A DNA stretch of 25,475 nt, taken from assembly GCA_016295145.1 (NCBI GenBank), contig JAEDLR010000024.1:1-25475 (forward strand), written 5' to 3'. The position numbers and the translations under genes were made by a program. The notes beneath the pieces are model-generated. The model did no database searches. It saw nothing but the letters and a program-made list of their open reading frames with translations, and was not told where the DNA came from. Positions 1 through 8,178 of the stretch are shown piece by piece (position 1 is the stretch's first letter; each line of letters starts with the position of its first letter). The DNA is from Oscillospiraceae bacterium. GTDB lineage: Bacteria > Bacillota > Clostridia > Oscillospirales > Ruminococcaceae.

Positions 1-1
1 T

Positions 2-2101
2 TTCTCTATTGAGGAAATGAGCCCTCGTATGTTCTCGTTTAACAATCCCTTCGGTGCCTGCGAGCGTTGTACGGGTCTGGGCGTGTTTACCGAATTTGAT
101 CCGCAGACGCTGATGCCCAATATGCAGCTTTCGGTGCGCGATGGCGCGTTTCGTGTACCGGGGTGGAATACATTGGATGAGAGTTCCTTTGCCACCATGT
201 ATTACCGCGCAATCTCGCAGGAATACGGCATCTCACTGGATACACCCATCTGTGACCTGACCGAAGAGGAACGCAATGTGTTTCTGTACGGTACGGGAGA
301 CCGCAAACTGGAGTTGCACCGACACAAAAGCTATGGCGGCGGCGTGTATTTTCAGCCCTTTGAGGGCCTGATTCCCAACTTGAAGCGGCGATATGCCTAC
401 GCTTCGCCCTCGGTCAAGGAGGAATTGGAGGAGTTTATGTCCAGCGTGCCCTGCCCCGATTGTCACGGCAAGCGTCTGAAGCCAGCGTCACTGGCAGTTA
501 CCGTTGGCGGACTGGATATTGACGCGCTTTGTAGGAAATCGGTGACAGAACTAGTGGATTTCTTTGAAAATGTTCCCTTTACCCAGCGGCAAATGCAGAT
601 TGCCCGTTTGATTATCAAGGAGATCAAGTCCCGTCTTGGCTTTTTGCAGAGTGTGGGCCTTGGCTATCTTTCACTTTCCCGGGGGGCAGGTACGCTTTCG
701 GGTGGTGAGAGTCAGCGTATCCGTCTTGCTACGCAAATCGGATCTTCTCTGATGGGCGTGCTGTATATTCTGGATGAGCCAAGTATCGGTCTGCACCAGC
801 GTGATAACGAAAAGCTGATTGCCACTTTGCAGCGTCTGCGGGATTGCGGCAATACCGTCATTGTGGTGGAGCATGACGATGATACCATGCGCGCCGCCGA
901 TTTTATCGTGGATATCGGCCCCGGGGCAGGCGTCAACGGCGGCAAGATTGTCTGTGCAGGTACGCTTGAGGAGTTGCTTGCCTGTGAGGAGTCCATTACG
1001 GCACAATACCTCAGCGGCAAAAAGAAAATTCCGCTGCCTGCGCAACATCGCTCCGGCAACGGAAAAGAACTGGTGGTATACGGTGCCACGGAAAACAATC
1101 TGAAAAATCTGACGGTGCATTTTCCGCTTGGCAAGCTGATTTGTGTGACGGGTGTATCGGGTTCGGGCAAGTCGTCGCTGGTCAATGAGGTGCTGTATAA
1201 GTATCTTGCGGCGAACCTCAACCGCGCCAAGCTCCGTGCAGGCAAATGCAAGCGCATCGAGGGCGCAGAGCACCTGGATAAGGTCATCTGCATTGATCAG
1301 TCGCCCATCGGAAGAACGCCTCGTTCCAATCCTGCAACCTATACGGGCGTGTTTGGGGACATCCGTAATCTGTTTGCGCAAACTGCCGAGGCGAAAATGC
1401 GTGGCTACGGCCCGGGCAGATTCTCCTTTAATATCCGCGGCGGACGCTGTGAAGCCTGCGAGGGTGACGGCATCGTAAAAATTGAGATGCATTTTCTGCC
1501 CGATGTGTATGTGCCCTGCGATGTCTGTAAGGGCAAACGGTATAATCATGAAACCCTTGAGGTGTTGTATAAGGGCAAATCCATCCACGATGTGCTGGAA
1601 ATGACGGTCGATGAGGGCTGCGAGTTCTTTTCTGCCATCCCTAAAATTGCGCGTAAGCTGAATACACTCCGCGAGGTAGGGCTCGGCTATATCAAAATTG
1701 GGCAATCTGCCACCACCCTTTCGGGCGGTGAAGCACAGCGTGTCAAGCTTTCCACGGAGTTACAAAAACGTTCCACCGGTCAAACCATCTATATTCTGGA
1801 TGAACCGACCACCGGTCTGCACAATGCCGATGTACACCAACTGATCGAGGTATTGCAGCGTCTTGCCGATGCAGGCAATACACTGTTGGTCATTGAGCAT
1901 AACCTGGATGTCATTAAGGTGGCAGATCACATCATCGATCTTGGCCCCGAGGGCGGCAACGGTGGCGGTACGATTGTTGCAGAGGGTACTCCCGAAGAGA
2001 TCGTAGCGGTGAAAGAATCCTACACCGGCAAATTCTTAGCACCCTATTTGCAGGATTCCCCCCATTACAGTGCAGAAGAAACCGAAGCAAAATCGACATA
2101 A
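2..2101 (+). CDS. uvrA: UvrABC excinuclease subunit A, C-terminal 699 residues (5' end outside window)
   Basis: UvrA is the damage-sensing ABC-type ATPase of nucleotide excision repair; it loads UvrB on lesions. The reading frame is open from base 2 through FSIEEMSPRMFSFNNPFGAC, so the first Met at 17 is internal and the gene begins upstream. Visible in order: a CERC and later CPDCHGKRL zinc module, the first ABC signature LSGGESQRIRLATQIG with the Walker B ILDEPSIGLH, the second-domain Walker A GVSGSGKSSLV, the C-terminal zinc finger CEACEGDG...CDVCKGKRY that contacts DNA, then the second signature LSGGEAQRVKLSTEL with ILDEPTTGLH. Full-length UvrA is about 940 residues, so roughly a quarter is missing at the N-terminus. 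All visible motifs are intact. Its last 37 bases overlap the convergent yigZ gene. The identity is certain. Confidence 0.98.
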   Translation, partial: FSIEEMSPRMFSFNNPFGACERCTGLGVFTEFDPQTLMPNMQLSVRDGAFRVPGWNTLDESSFATMYYRAISQEYGISLDTPICDLTEEERNVFLYGTGDRKLELHRHKSYGGGVYFQPFEGLIPNLKRRYAYASPSVKEELEEFMSSVPCPDCHGKRLKPASLAVTVGGLDIDALCRKSVTELVDFFENVPFTQRQMQIARLIIKEIKSRLGFLQSVGLGYLSLSRGAGTLSGGESQRIRLATQIGSSLMGVLYILDEPSIGLHQRDNEKLIATLQRLRDCGNTVIVVEHDDDTMRAADFIVDIGPGAGVNGGKIVCAGTLEELLACEESITAQYLSGKKKIPLPAQHRSGNGKELVVYGATENNLKNLTVHFPLGKLICVTGVSGSGKSSLVNEVLYKYLAANLNRAKLRAGKCKRIEGAEHLDKVICIDQSPIGRTPRSNPATYTGVFGDIRNLFAQTAEAKMRGYGPGRFSFNIRGGRCEACEGDGIVKIEMHFLPDVYVPCDVCKGKRYNHETLEVLYKGKSIHDVLEMTVDEGCEFFSAIPKIARKLNTLREVGLGYIKIGQSATTLSGGEAQRVKLSTELQKRSTGQTIYILDEPTTGLHNADVHQLIEVLQRLADAGNTLLVIEHNLDVIKVADHIIDLGPEGGNGGGTIVAEGTPEEIVAVKESYTGKFLAPYLQDSPHYSAEETEAKST

Positions 2102-2703
2102 TGCTCCATAAGCACTGTCGTCTGGATCGTACCGCAGGAAATCTCTGTCAAATGCGCCTCCAACAGGGGGTGCATTTCTTTTTTGACATCAATGCATAGT
2201 GTAACCGCCGCGCCAAAATCGCTTGCTACTTCCAGAATGCCGTAATCGGGCAGAAGATAGCTGACCTTGCCGTAAAGCCCGTAGTCCATTACAATCTGCA
2301 GGCGAACCGCCTCGCAAAAGCATTGGATCTGTGCATTCTGTACGGCAAGTGCTGCCGCCGCAGAGTAGGCACGTGTCAGCCCACTGGCACCCAGCAGCAC
2401 ACCGCCGAAATATCGTGTGACCACGCAAACTACATCGGTCAACCCCGACTTTTGCAGTACACTCAGCACAGGTACGCCGCCGGTGCCCTGTGGTTCACCG
2501 TCGTCGCTATAGCGCATGGCACCGTCGGTGCGCAGAGTATACGCCCAGACATTGTGCCTTGCCTTGTGATGTTTGGCTTTGGTCTGCTCGATGAACGACG
2601 CAGCCTCCTCCACCGTAAGTACGGGGTGAAGCTGTGCGATGAATTCCGAGCGTTTTTCAGTGATGCTGCCCTCACAGGGAGCAGCAATTGTGCGGTATTC
2701 CAT
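2065..2703 (-). CDS. yigZ: YigZ/IMPACT family protein (UPF0029)
   Basis: The 212-residue product matches the YigZ/IMPACT family: an N-terminal UPF0029 domain of RNase PH-like/ribosomal S5 fold, then a small ferredoxin-like C-terminal domain. The family core is seen in KARHNVWAYTLR, YSDDGEPQGTGGVPVL and VVTRYFGGVLLGASGLTRAY. The molecular role of bacterial YigZ is not settled; its eukaryotic relative IMPACT modulates GCN2 through GCN1. Length is normal for the family. It lies 5 nt downstream of tmcAL on the same strand, with its Shine-Dalgarno AAGGA inside the tmcAL stop region, so the two are probably co-transcribed. Its stop lies within the 3' coding end of uvrA (tail-to-tail overlap). Confidence is high for the family and low for a specific function. 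Confidence 0.93.
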   Translation of the reverse strand: MEYRTIAAPCEGSITEKRSEFIAQLHPVLTVEEAASFIEQTKAKHHKARHNVWAYTLRTDGAMRYSDDGEPQGTGGVPVLSVLQKSGLTDVVCVVTRYFGGVLLGASGLTRAYSAAAALAVQNAQIQCFCEAVRLQIVMDYGLYGKVSYLLPDYGILEVASDFGAAVTLCIDVKKEMHPLLEAHLTEISCGTIQTTVLMEHYVDFASVSSAL

Positions 2704-2708
2704 GCGTA

Positions 2709-3902
2709 TTATTCCTTCACCATTGCGATTTTTGCCCGGTAGTCGGCATCTGCCGGAGCCACCTTGTTTAGTGCCAGACCGTAGATGGCGGTTGCCTTTG
2801 CCTCCAGTTCTGCCATGGAGGCTGCGCTGTCATTGCATTCCGCTAGTTTTGCCAGAGAGGTTGCACAGGGTATCGTGCTGCCTGCCTTTTTTGCCGCCGT
2901 CAGGATCTCCGAGCCACGTTCGTTCAGTGCAAGGATCCTTGCATAGGGCGGTGCGGTTTCGATATGTTCGCGGCGGATGCCCAGCAGAATATGCAGCATA
3001 ATACGGCGCAGCCGCGCCATCGTGTAACGCTTGCTCTTGATGGCATCAAACATCGCATCTAAAGAGGTCGCATTGCGCGATGCCAGAATCTTGTTTTCCA
3101 ATCCCTGTGCCACCTCAGGGGAGGCCAGCAGCTGTTGGGGCGTTGCCGTGCGCAGACAGTACAGCAGTGTGCGCTCCAGATTGATGAATTTTGCAATATT
3201 GCCGGCAGCAGCACAGTTGCGGATGCTCTGGGCAGTGGCGGCAGGCACAAGCCGTTCGTAGTCTTTTTTGTTTGTGGCAAGCATCATGCGCACATGAGAT
3301 GCACTGGTCTGGTCATCGGCGATGATGGTGGAATCATGTGCTACCAATCGTTTTACCGTAAAAGGCTGCATATCATTTTGCAGATTGCCGATGGCACGCA
3401 AATACTCGATGGCAAGCACATTGTTGGGCGTATCAAAGAGTGCCGAGAGACCATCCCCGTAATTCTGGCGCAGCAGAATATGCAGAGCTTTGGGATATGA
3501 ATGCCCCAGCTTGAGCAATTCTTCCAGTTCCGGTCGCGCAGCGCATTCGTTGGATGCCTCTACCGCCTTTTGCAGCGTTGCAATATCGCCGCACTCGCTG
3601 CCGAAGGAGAGCTCATCCACGCAGCCGAGATTGGCAAGAATGGAAACCGCACCCTTTGCAAAAACTTCTGCAGCACCCAGTGCGAAGGGCACCGGAAGTT
3701 CCAGAACAAGATCAGCACCGCAGCTTGCAGCCACTTTTGCACGGGTAAACTTGTCCATCATGGCAACATCTCCACGCTGCACAAAATTGCCGCTCATTAC
3801 TGCAACAATGTGTGTTGCACCGTTTTTTCTCGTTTCTCTGATGTGGTGCAGGTGTCCGTTGTGAAACGGATTGTACTCACAGATAATACCGCTGATTTTC
3901 AT
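2709..3902 (-). CDS. tmcAL: tRNA(Met) cytidine acetate ligase TmcAL
   Basis: TmcAL (formerly YlbM) activates free acetate with ATP and transfers the acetyl group to the wobble cytidine C34 of elongator tRNA-Met, giving ac4C. The 397-residue length is typical. The nucleotidyltransferase core is at the N-terminus: ICEYNPFHNGH (residues 7-17, with the HxGH-type ATP-binding motif) and SGNFVQRGDVAMMDKFTRA (36-54). The helical C-terminal part includes DTPNNVLAIEYLRAI. The start at 3902 is chosen because GGAGG sits 8 nt upstream; an ATG seven bases earlier is out of frame. It is transcribed divergently from ackA and followed closely by yigZ. Many Firmicutes keep this gene beside pta/ackA, which fits its need for acetate. 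Confidence 0.95.
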   Translation of the reverse strand: MKISGIICEYNPFHNGHLHHIRETRKNGATHIVAVMSGNFVQRGDVAMMDKFTRAKVAASCGADLVLELPVPFALGAAEVFAKGAVSILANLGCVDELSFGSECGDIATLQKAVEASNECAARPELEELLKLGHSYPKALHILLRQNYGDGLSALFDTPNNVLAIEYLRAIGNLQNDMQPFTVKRLVAHDSTIIADDQTSASHVRMMLATNKKDYERLVPAATAQSIRNCAAAGNIAKFINLERTLLYCLRTATPQQLLASPEVAQGLENKILASRNATSLDAMFDAIKSKRYTMARLRRIMLHILLGIRREHIETAPPYARILALNERGSEILTAAKKAGSTIPCATSLAKLAECNDSAASMAELEAKATAIYGLALNKVAPADADYRAKIAMVKE

Positions 3903-4007
3903 TGATCATGCCTCCTTTTTTGATTCTGTTGTGACAAATACTCCAAAACTCGCCGTCAATCGGACGGTTTTTTCGGTAGGAAAAATTGGCTTTTTTGCAA
4001 AAAGCCC
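3903..4007. other. Divergent tmcAL-ackA intergenic region, tmcAL side
   Basis: This is the tmcAL-proximal part of a 382-bp gap between divergent genes. It holds the tmcAL Shine-Dalgarno (GGAGG at 3911-3915 on the minus strand) and two short inverted repeats: CCGTC/GACGG (3953-3957 and 3963-3967, followed by six T on the plus strand) and GGCTTTTTTGCAAAAAGCC (3989-4007). I could not find a convincing minus-strand -35/-10 pair for tmcAL. Open frames here (for example 3906-4229 minus) cross the ackA promoter and show no family motif. Confidence 0.5.
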
Positions 4008-4036
4008 TTGAATGTTTCCAGAAATTCGTGTATAAT
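4008..4036 (+). promoter_or_regulatory. Sigma-A promoter of ackA
   Basis: TTGAAT (4008-4013), a 17-bp spacer and a perfect TATAAT (4031-4036) predict transcription starting near 4043, about 240 nt ahead of the ackA start codon. It is the best promoter-like sequence in the intergenic region. A second, weaker pair closer to the gene (TTGGCA 4223-4228, TACAAT 4250-4255) has a 21-bp spacer and is not called. Confidence 0.75.
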
Positions 4037-4042
4037 AGGAAT

Positions 4043-4284
4043 GCTGACAGTTTGCGCTTGCAAGCGCCTGTCCAAAGGCAACATCGCACAAAGACCGTTC
4101 AGCGGGCTTTGTACCAAATCTGCTTGCTCTTTTTCCGTTATCTTGCACCAAAACGACTTGCAATACGACAGTATTCCGGCGTGGTTTTCGTACATCTAAC
4201 AAAAAAATCTGACGGCGCACCTTTGGCATAAACCTTGTGCGGTATTGCCTACAATTTTTTCATCACGAAAGGATGTAGAATGTT
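4043..4284 (+). promoter_or_regulatory. Long structured 5' leader of ackA mRNA
   Basis: About 240 nt lie between the predicted transcription start and the ackA ATG, unusually long for a metabolic gene with a strong promoter. Two RNA hairpins can be read directly: the perfect 14-nt palindrome GCGCTTGCAAGCGC (4054-4067), and ACAAAG-A-CCG / CGG-G-CTTTGT around the loop TTCAG (4088-4112; nine pairs and one A-G mismatch). The Shine-Dalgarno AAAGGA lies at 4268-4273. I do not recognise a known riboswitch class, and no intrinsic terminator follows these hairpins. A cis-regulatory RNA is possible but unproven. Confidence 0.4.
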
Positions 4285-5484
4285 ATGTTGGTTCTCGTAG
4301 TAAACGCTGGCAGCTCCTCCCTGAAGTATCAGTTGCTGAACATGGATGACGAAAGCGTTCTGGCAAAGGGTAATTGTGATCGTATCGGCATTGGCGGCCA
4401 TGTCAGCCACAAAACTGCCGATGGTCGTACCGTGGATGAAGATTGCAGTTTCCCTACCCATACTGAGGCTTTCCAGAAGCTGGTTGAGGTGCTGACCACA
4501 GGTGACGCTGCTGTTATCAAGAGCATGGATGAGATCTCTGCCGTCGGTCACCGTATCGTGCAGGGTGCTGAGGTGTTTGACCGTCCCTGCTTGGTTACTC
4601 CCGAGATCATTGATCAGATCGATGAATTGCGCGAGCTGGCTCCCGTACATAATCACGCCCATGCACTGGCACTGCGTGCCTGCTCTGCCGTGATTCCTGC
4701 CACCACACCGCAGGTCGTTGTCTTTGATACTGCTTTCCACCAGACCATGCCACCTAAGGCTTATATGTTCGGTCTGCCCTACGAGGATTACGAGACATAT
4801 CATGTCCGTAAGTACGGCTTCCATGGCACTTCTCACCGTTTCGTATCTGCTGCATTGGCTGAGGCAATGGGCAAGGATATCAAGGACCTGAAGATTGTTT
4901 CCTGCCACTTGGGTAACGGTTCCTCTATTACTGCTGTTGACGGCGGCAAGTGCGTGGATACTTCCATGGGCTTTACTCCTCTTGACGGTCTGCTGATGGG
5001 CACCCGTTGTGGCGCAGTTGATCCTTCTGCCGTCACCTATGTTGCGGATAAGCACGGTTTTACTCCCGATGAGATGAGCCAGTACATGAACAAGAAGTCT
5101 GGCTTCCTCGGCGTTTCCGGTGTATCTTCCGATAACCGTGATCTGACCGCCGCTGCTGCAGAGGGCAATGATCGGGCAAAGCTGGCAGGCGAAATGCTCG
5201 CATATGAAATCCAGAAGTACATTGGTTCTTACGCCGCCGCCATGAACGGTCTGGACGCAGTGCTGTTCACCGGTGGTATCGGTGAGAATTCCTGGGAAGT
5301 CCGTGAGGCTGTCTGCAAGAACATGAGCTTCTTCGGCATCGAGATCGACGAGGCACTAAACCGCAGCACCCGCGGCGAGCTGATGAAGCTGTCTACCGCA
5401 GATTCCAAGGTTGAGGTGTGGATCGTTCCAACCAATGAGGAACTGCTTATCGCCCGCGATACACTGGCACTGATCTCCAAGTGA
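4285..5484 (+). CDS. ackA: Acetate kinase
   Basis: AckA converts acetyl phosphate and ADP to acetate and ATP, the substrate-level phosphorylation step of acetate fermentation; it acts as a cytosolic dimer of the ASKHA fold. The 399-residue length is standard. Diagnostic motifs are VLVVNAGSSSLKYQL at the N-terminus, GHRIVQGAEVF, FDTAFHQTMP, KYGFHGTSHRFVS, CHLGNGSSITAVDGG, TPLDGLLMGTRCGAVDP and LFTGGIGENS. AAAGGA precedes the ATG by 11 nt. Codon choice looks biased toward a restricted set (CGT, GGT, CTG), as expected for a highly expressed gene and unlike its neighbours. No pta gene is adjacent in this window. The gene has its own promoter and a terminator about 70 bp downstream, so it is probably monocistronic. 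Confidence 0.98.
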   Translation: MLVLVVNAGSSSLKYQLLNMDDESVLAKGNCDRIGIGGHVSHKTADGRTVDEDCSFPTHTEAFQKLVEVLTTGDAAVIKSMDEISAVGHRIVQGAEVFDRPCLVTPEIIDQIDELRELAPVHNHAHALALRACSAVIPATTPQVVVFDTAFHQTMPPKAYMFGLPYEDYETYHVRKYGFHGTSHRFVSAALAEAMGKDIKDLKIVSCHLGNGSSITAVDGGKCVDTSMGFTPLDGLLMGTRCGAVDPSAVTYVADKHGFTPDEMSQYMNKKSGFLGVSGVSSDNRDLTAAAAEGNDRAKLAGEMLAYEIQKYIGSYAAAMNGLDAVLFTGGIGENSWEVREAVCKNMSFFGIEIDEALNRSTRGELMKLSTADSKVEVWIVPTNEELLIARDTLALISK

Positions 5485-5552
5485 TCGGGGGTACATATCC
5501 ATTATAGCATACTATGAGGGGTATGTGCAAGTGTTTTTTACCATGGCTGGGA

Positions 5553-5585
5553 AAGTCGGGATTTTTTTATGAATCCCGACTTTTC
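5553..5585 (+). terminator. Rho-independent terminator after ackA
   Basis: A perfect 10-bp stem AAGTCGGGAT (5553-5562) / ATCCCGACTT (5573-5582) with a T-rich loop is followed by TTTC. It ends the ackA transcript before the solute-binding protein gene. Confidence 0.85.
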
Positions 5586-5648
5586 TTGCAACGAAAGATA
5601 CAGAATATACAGAACAAAGGATACCGCAGAACGAAAGGAAACCATCTG

Positions 5649-7274
5649 ATGAAGCGACTGATCTGTTTGCTGATCGCAGCTATCATGACGCTCAGTTTTT
5701 GCAGCTGTGAACGCAACGAGCAAAGCAGCACCGGTTCGGGACATTCATTTGCATATGCGATTGCAGGCAATCCCGATACCCTTGACCCTCAGCTTGCGCA
5801 GAATGCTTCGGCAAAGCAGGTACTACACAATCTCTTTGAGGGATTGTTTGTCATGGGGGCTGACGGCACCGTGCAAAATGGTGTTGCAAAAGAATATCAC
5901 ATATCCGATGACGGGCTGACCTATACTTTTATTTTGCGCGAGGATTGCTATTGGTATGATGCATGCCGAAAGGATGCAACGGCGGATTTGCTTGCTGCGC
6001 CTGTGAATGCAATGGACTTTGTCTTTGCCTTTGAGCGCTTGTTTGATCCGCTGTATGCCTCTCCGCACCGAGATCAGTACCGTTGTATCGCTGGTGCCGA
6101 TGCCATTATTGACGGCACACAGGATGCCTCGAACATCGGGGTATATGCCAAGAAAACTTATGAACTGGAAATCCGGTTGGATACCCCCAATGGGGATTTT
6201 CTGTATTTGCTTGCGCAAACGCCTGCTATGCCCTGCCGTGAAAGCTATTTTGATGCCTGCAAAGGCCGTTATGGTCTGGATGAAGCATCTGTATGCGGCA
6301 ATGGCAGCTTTGCCATGCAGCGGTGGTTGTATGACCCATACGGTAAGCATAATGTGATTCAGCTTAGCCGTAATCTGAAAAACCATGAAACAAAGAAAGT
6401 CTATCCCCTTGACCTGACAATATATATTGAAAACAGCGTATCTGCTACGGAGCAGCTATATACTGCCGGAAAAATTGACTGCATCATGACTTGTAACAAT
6501 GAACTTGCCACTACAGCGAAGGGCATCGTTACAGGCTGTGATTGCCGTACACTGGGTCTGGTTGCGAATCCTGCATCGCCCTATGCCCATGCACTTGTGC
6601 GGCAGGCATTTGCCAATACGATAGATATTTCCGCACTCAGTGCCCTGCCCGATGGGTTGCAGCTTGCAGATGGTATTTTGCCCCCCGATGTGTTGATTGA
6701 TGGGAAACCCTGCCGTGAACAGCTCTCCGAAAAGATAATGCGTACTGCAAACCGTTCCCAAGCCAAAGAAGATTTTTCCGCTGCACTGGCAGAACTTGGA
6801 GTGGAAGAATTGCCCGAGGGTCGCATCATCGTGCCTGCCGGTTGGGTGGATGATACGGTAATGCTGGAACTGATCGGGCAATGGAAGGAAACCTTGGGGC
6901 TGTATCTCTCGTTGGAGGAATTATCGGTTGAGGATTACGCCAAACGGCTCCAAAAAGGGGACTACACCCTTGCCATTGCCGCACTGGAGGGAAATCGCAA
7001 TACACCCGATGCTTTGTTTACAAATTATCTGACGCACCCTGCGATAGATTTTTCACAGGCCCCTACCCACTGCACCGCACTGTCAGAGGCACTGACTGCC
7101 AAAGCCACGGCACAGCAGTACGGGGCGATCGAACAGCAGATCATGCACACTGGTCTGTTCTTACCCCTGTTCTACGGGCAACGGTATCTCATCTGCCGCG
7201 AGCATATCACCGATGTGCAGATGGATGCGTTTGCAGGGGTGCTGTATTTTTCACAGGCAAAATGCTTTGATTGA
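5649..7274 (+). CDS. Extracellular solute-binding lipoprotein, family 5 (peptide/nickel type), orphan
   Basis: The 541-residue product is a surface lipoprotein of the SBP_bac_5 (oligopeptide/dipeptide/nickel-binding, OppA-like) family, which delivers ligand to an ABC importer. The start at 5649 follows AAAGGA by 9 nt and gives a signal peptide MKRLICLLIAAIMTLSFCSC, with Cys18 or Cys20 as the lipidated residue; the lipobox is atypical. Starting further upstream would place residues inside the ackA terminator. Family hallmarks are FAYAIAGNPDTLDPQLAQ, LHNLFEGLFV, GVAKEYHISDDGLTYTFILR (all near the N-terminus) and the late LFLPLFYGQRY. No permease or ATPase gene lies nearby, so the transporter is elsewhere or the protein has another role. 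exoA follows after 19 nt, probably in the same transcript. The ligand cannot be told from sequence. No clear promoter was found between the terminator and the start. Confidence 0.9.
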   Translation: MKRLICLLIAAIMTLSFCSCERNEQSSTGSGHSFAYAIAGNPDTLDPQLAQNASAKQVLHNLFEGLFVMGADGTVQNGVAKEYHISDDGLTYTFILREDCYWYDACRKDATADLLAAPVNAMDFVFAFERLFDPLYASPHRDQYRCIAGADAIIDGTQDASNIGVYAKKTYELEIRLDTPNGDFLYLLAQTPAMPCRESYFDACKGRYGLDEASVCGNGSFAMQRWLYDPYGKHNVIQLSRNLKNHETKKVYPLDLTIYIENSVSATEQLYTAGKIDCIMTCNNELATTAKGIVTGCDCRTLGLVANPASPYAHALVRQAFANTIDISALSALPDGLQLADGILPPDVLIDGKPCREQLSEKIMRTANRSQAKEDFSAALAELGVEELPEGRIIVPAGWVDDTVMLELIGQWKETLGLYLSLEELSVEDYAKRLQKGDYTLAIAALEGNRNTPDALFTNYLTHPAIDFSQAPTHCTALSEALTAKATAQQYGAIEQQIMHTGLFLPLFYGQRYLICREHITDVQMDAFAGVLYFSQAKCFD

Positions 7275-7293
7275 CCAAAACGGAGGAAGTATC

Positions 7294-8064
7294 ATGAAGG
7301 CTGTTACATGGAATGTCAATGGATTGCGTGCTTGCGAGAAAAAAGGCTTTGCCGATTTCTTTCGCAGCATTCAAACCGATTTCTTTTGCATTCAGGAAAC
7401 CAAAATGCAGACCAATCAGCTTGCACAATTGCAATTTCAGGCAGAGACAGAAGGATATCTGGCCTTCTGGAACAGTGCCGAGAAAAAAGGGTATTCGGGT
7501 ACGGCAATTTTTACGAAGCATCAGCCCATTGCTGTGACGATGGGAATGCAGACAGATGCTGTTTCCAATGAGGGCAGAGTGCTGACGCTGGAATATGAGA
7601 ATTTTTATCTGGTCAATGCCTATGCGCCAAATGTGCGGCGTGATCTGGAACGGATTCCCTTGCGTATGGAGTGGGAGGACGATTTGCGTGCCCATCTTTC
7701 TGCATTGGATGCGAAAAAGCCCGTTTTGTATTGCGGCGATCTGAATGTAGCCCACCAGCCCATTGATTTGAAAAATGCCAAGTCCAATGAGGGCAATGCA
7801 GGTTATACAGTTCAGGAGCGTGGCAAATTCACCGAGCTGCTGCAGGCAGGCTTTGCCGATGCCTTTCGTACCCTATACCCTGATCGTACCGATGCCTACA
7901 CATGGTGGTCATATATGGGCAAAGCAAGGGAGAAGAATGTGGGTTGGCGCATTGATTATTGGCTCATCTCCAACCGTCTGATCGGGCAGTTGCAGGATTG
8001 TATCATACACCCAGAGGTATTCGGCAGCGATCATTGCCCGCTGGAATTGCAAATCAATCTGTAA
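7294..8064 (+). CDS. exoA: Exodeoxyribonuclease III (AP endonuclease)
   Basis: This 256-residue enzyme of the endonuclease/exonuclease/phosphatase fold cleaves DNA 5' of abasic sites and has 3'-repair activity in base excision repair. The metal and catalytic residues are in MKAVTWNVNGLRA (N-terminal Asn), FFCIQETKM (Glu35), LVNAYAPNV, YCGDLNVAH (Asp/Asn pair), NVGWRIDYWLIS and FGSDHCPLEL (final Asp-His). The start at 7294 has GGAGG 7 nt upstream. An in-frame extension to 7213 would overlap the preceding gene and lacks a ribosome site. It probably shares a transcript with the upstream lipoprotein gene. A strong terminator follows immediately. It would act downstream of the uracil-DNA glycosylase also encoded in this window. 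Confidence 0.95.
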   Translation: MKAVTWNVNGLRACEKKGFADFFRSIQTDFFCIQETKMQTNQLAQLQFQAETEGYLAFWNSAEKKGYSGTAIFTKHQPIAVTMGMQTDAVSNEGRVLTLEYENFYLVNAYAPNVRRDLERIPLRMEWEDDLRAHLSALDAKKPVLYCGDLNVAHQPIDLKNAKSNEGNAGYTVQERGKFTELLQAGFADAFRTLYPDRTDAYTWWSYMGKAREKNVGWRIDYWLISNRLIGQLQDCIIHPEVFGSDHCPLELQINL

Positions 8065-8068
8065 CAGC

Positions 8069-8105
8069 AAGCCGTCCATGTCATGTGACAAGGACGGCTT
8101 TTTTC
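8069..8105 (+). terminator. Rho-independent terminator after exoA
   Basis: AAGCCGTCC (8069-8077) pairs with GGACGGCTT (8092-8100); the loop itself contains TGTCA/TGACA (8079-8083 and 8086-8090), giving an almost continuous 14-bp hairpin, followed by TTTTC. It is a very strong terminator. Confidence 0.93.
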
Positions 8106-8178
8106 TATCAGAAGCTGTCCGCGCTTGTATATTTTTCCATCAAAAGGGGCAACATATCAGCGAAAGGAGCTGAGTCTG

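Noticed and set aside
671..1705. A 344-codon minus-strand open frame inside uvrA
   Set aside because: It is entirely antisense to conserved UvrA motifs and has no recognisable protein sequence; a shadow of the real gene.
3953..3973. Plus-strand terminator-like hairpin (CCGTC/GACGG plus six T)
   Set aside because: The stem is only 5 bp and no plus-strand gene ends upstream of it; the neighbouring gene is on the minus strand. It is mentioned only in the intergenic description.
3906..4229. A 107-codon minus-strand open frame in the tmcAL-ackA gap
   Set aside because: It crosses the ackA promoter and leader hairpins, has no family motif, and overlapping frames of similar length occur on both strands; read as non-coding.
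4223..4255. A second ackA promoter, TTGGCA and TACAAT
   Set aside because: The spacer is 21 bp, outside the usual 16-18 bp.
8125..8178. A longer start for the small membrane protein
   Set aside because: The start at 8179 has AAGGAG at a suitable distance; the upstream ATG has no ribosome site.
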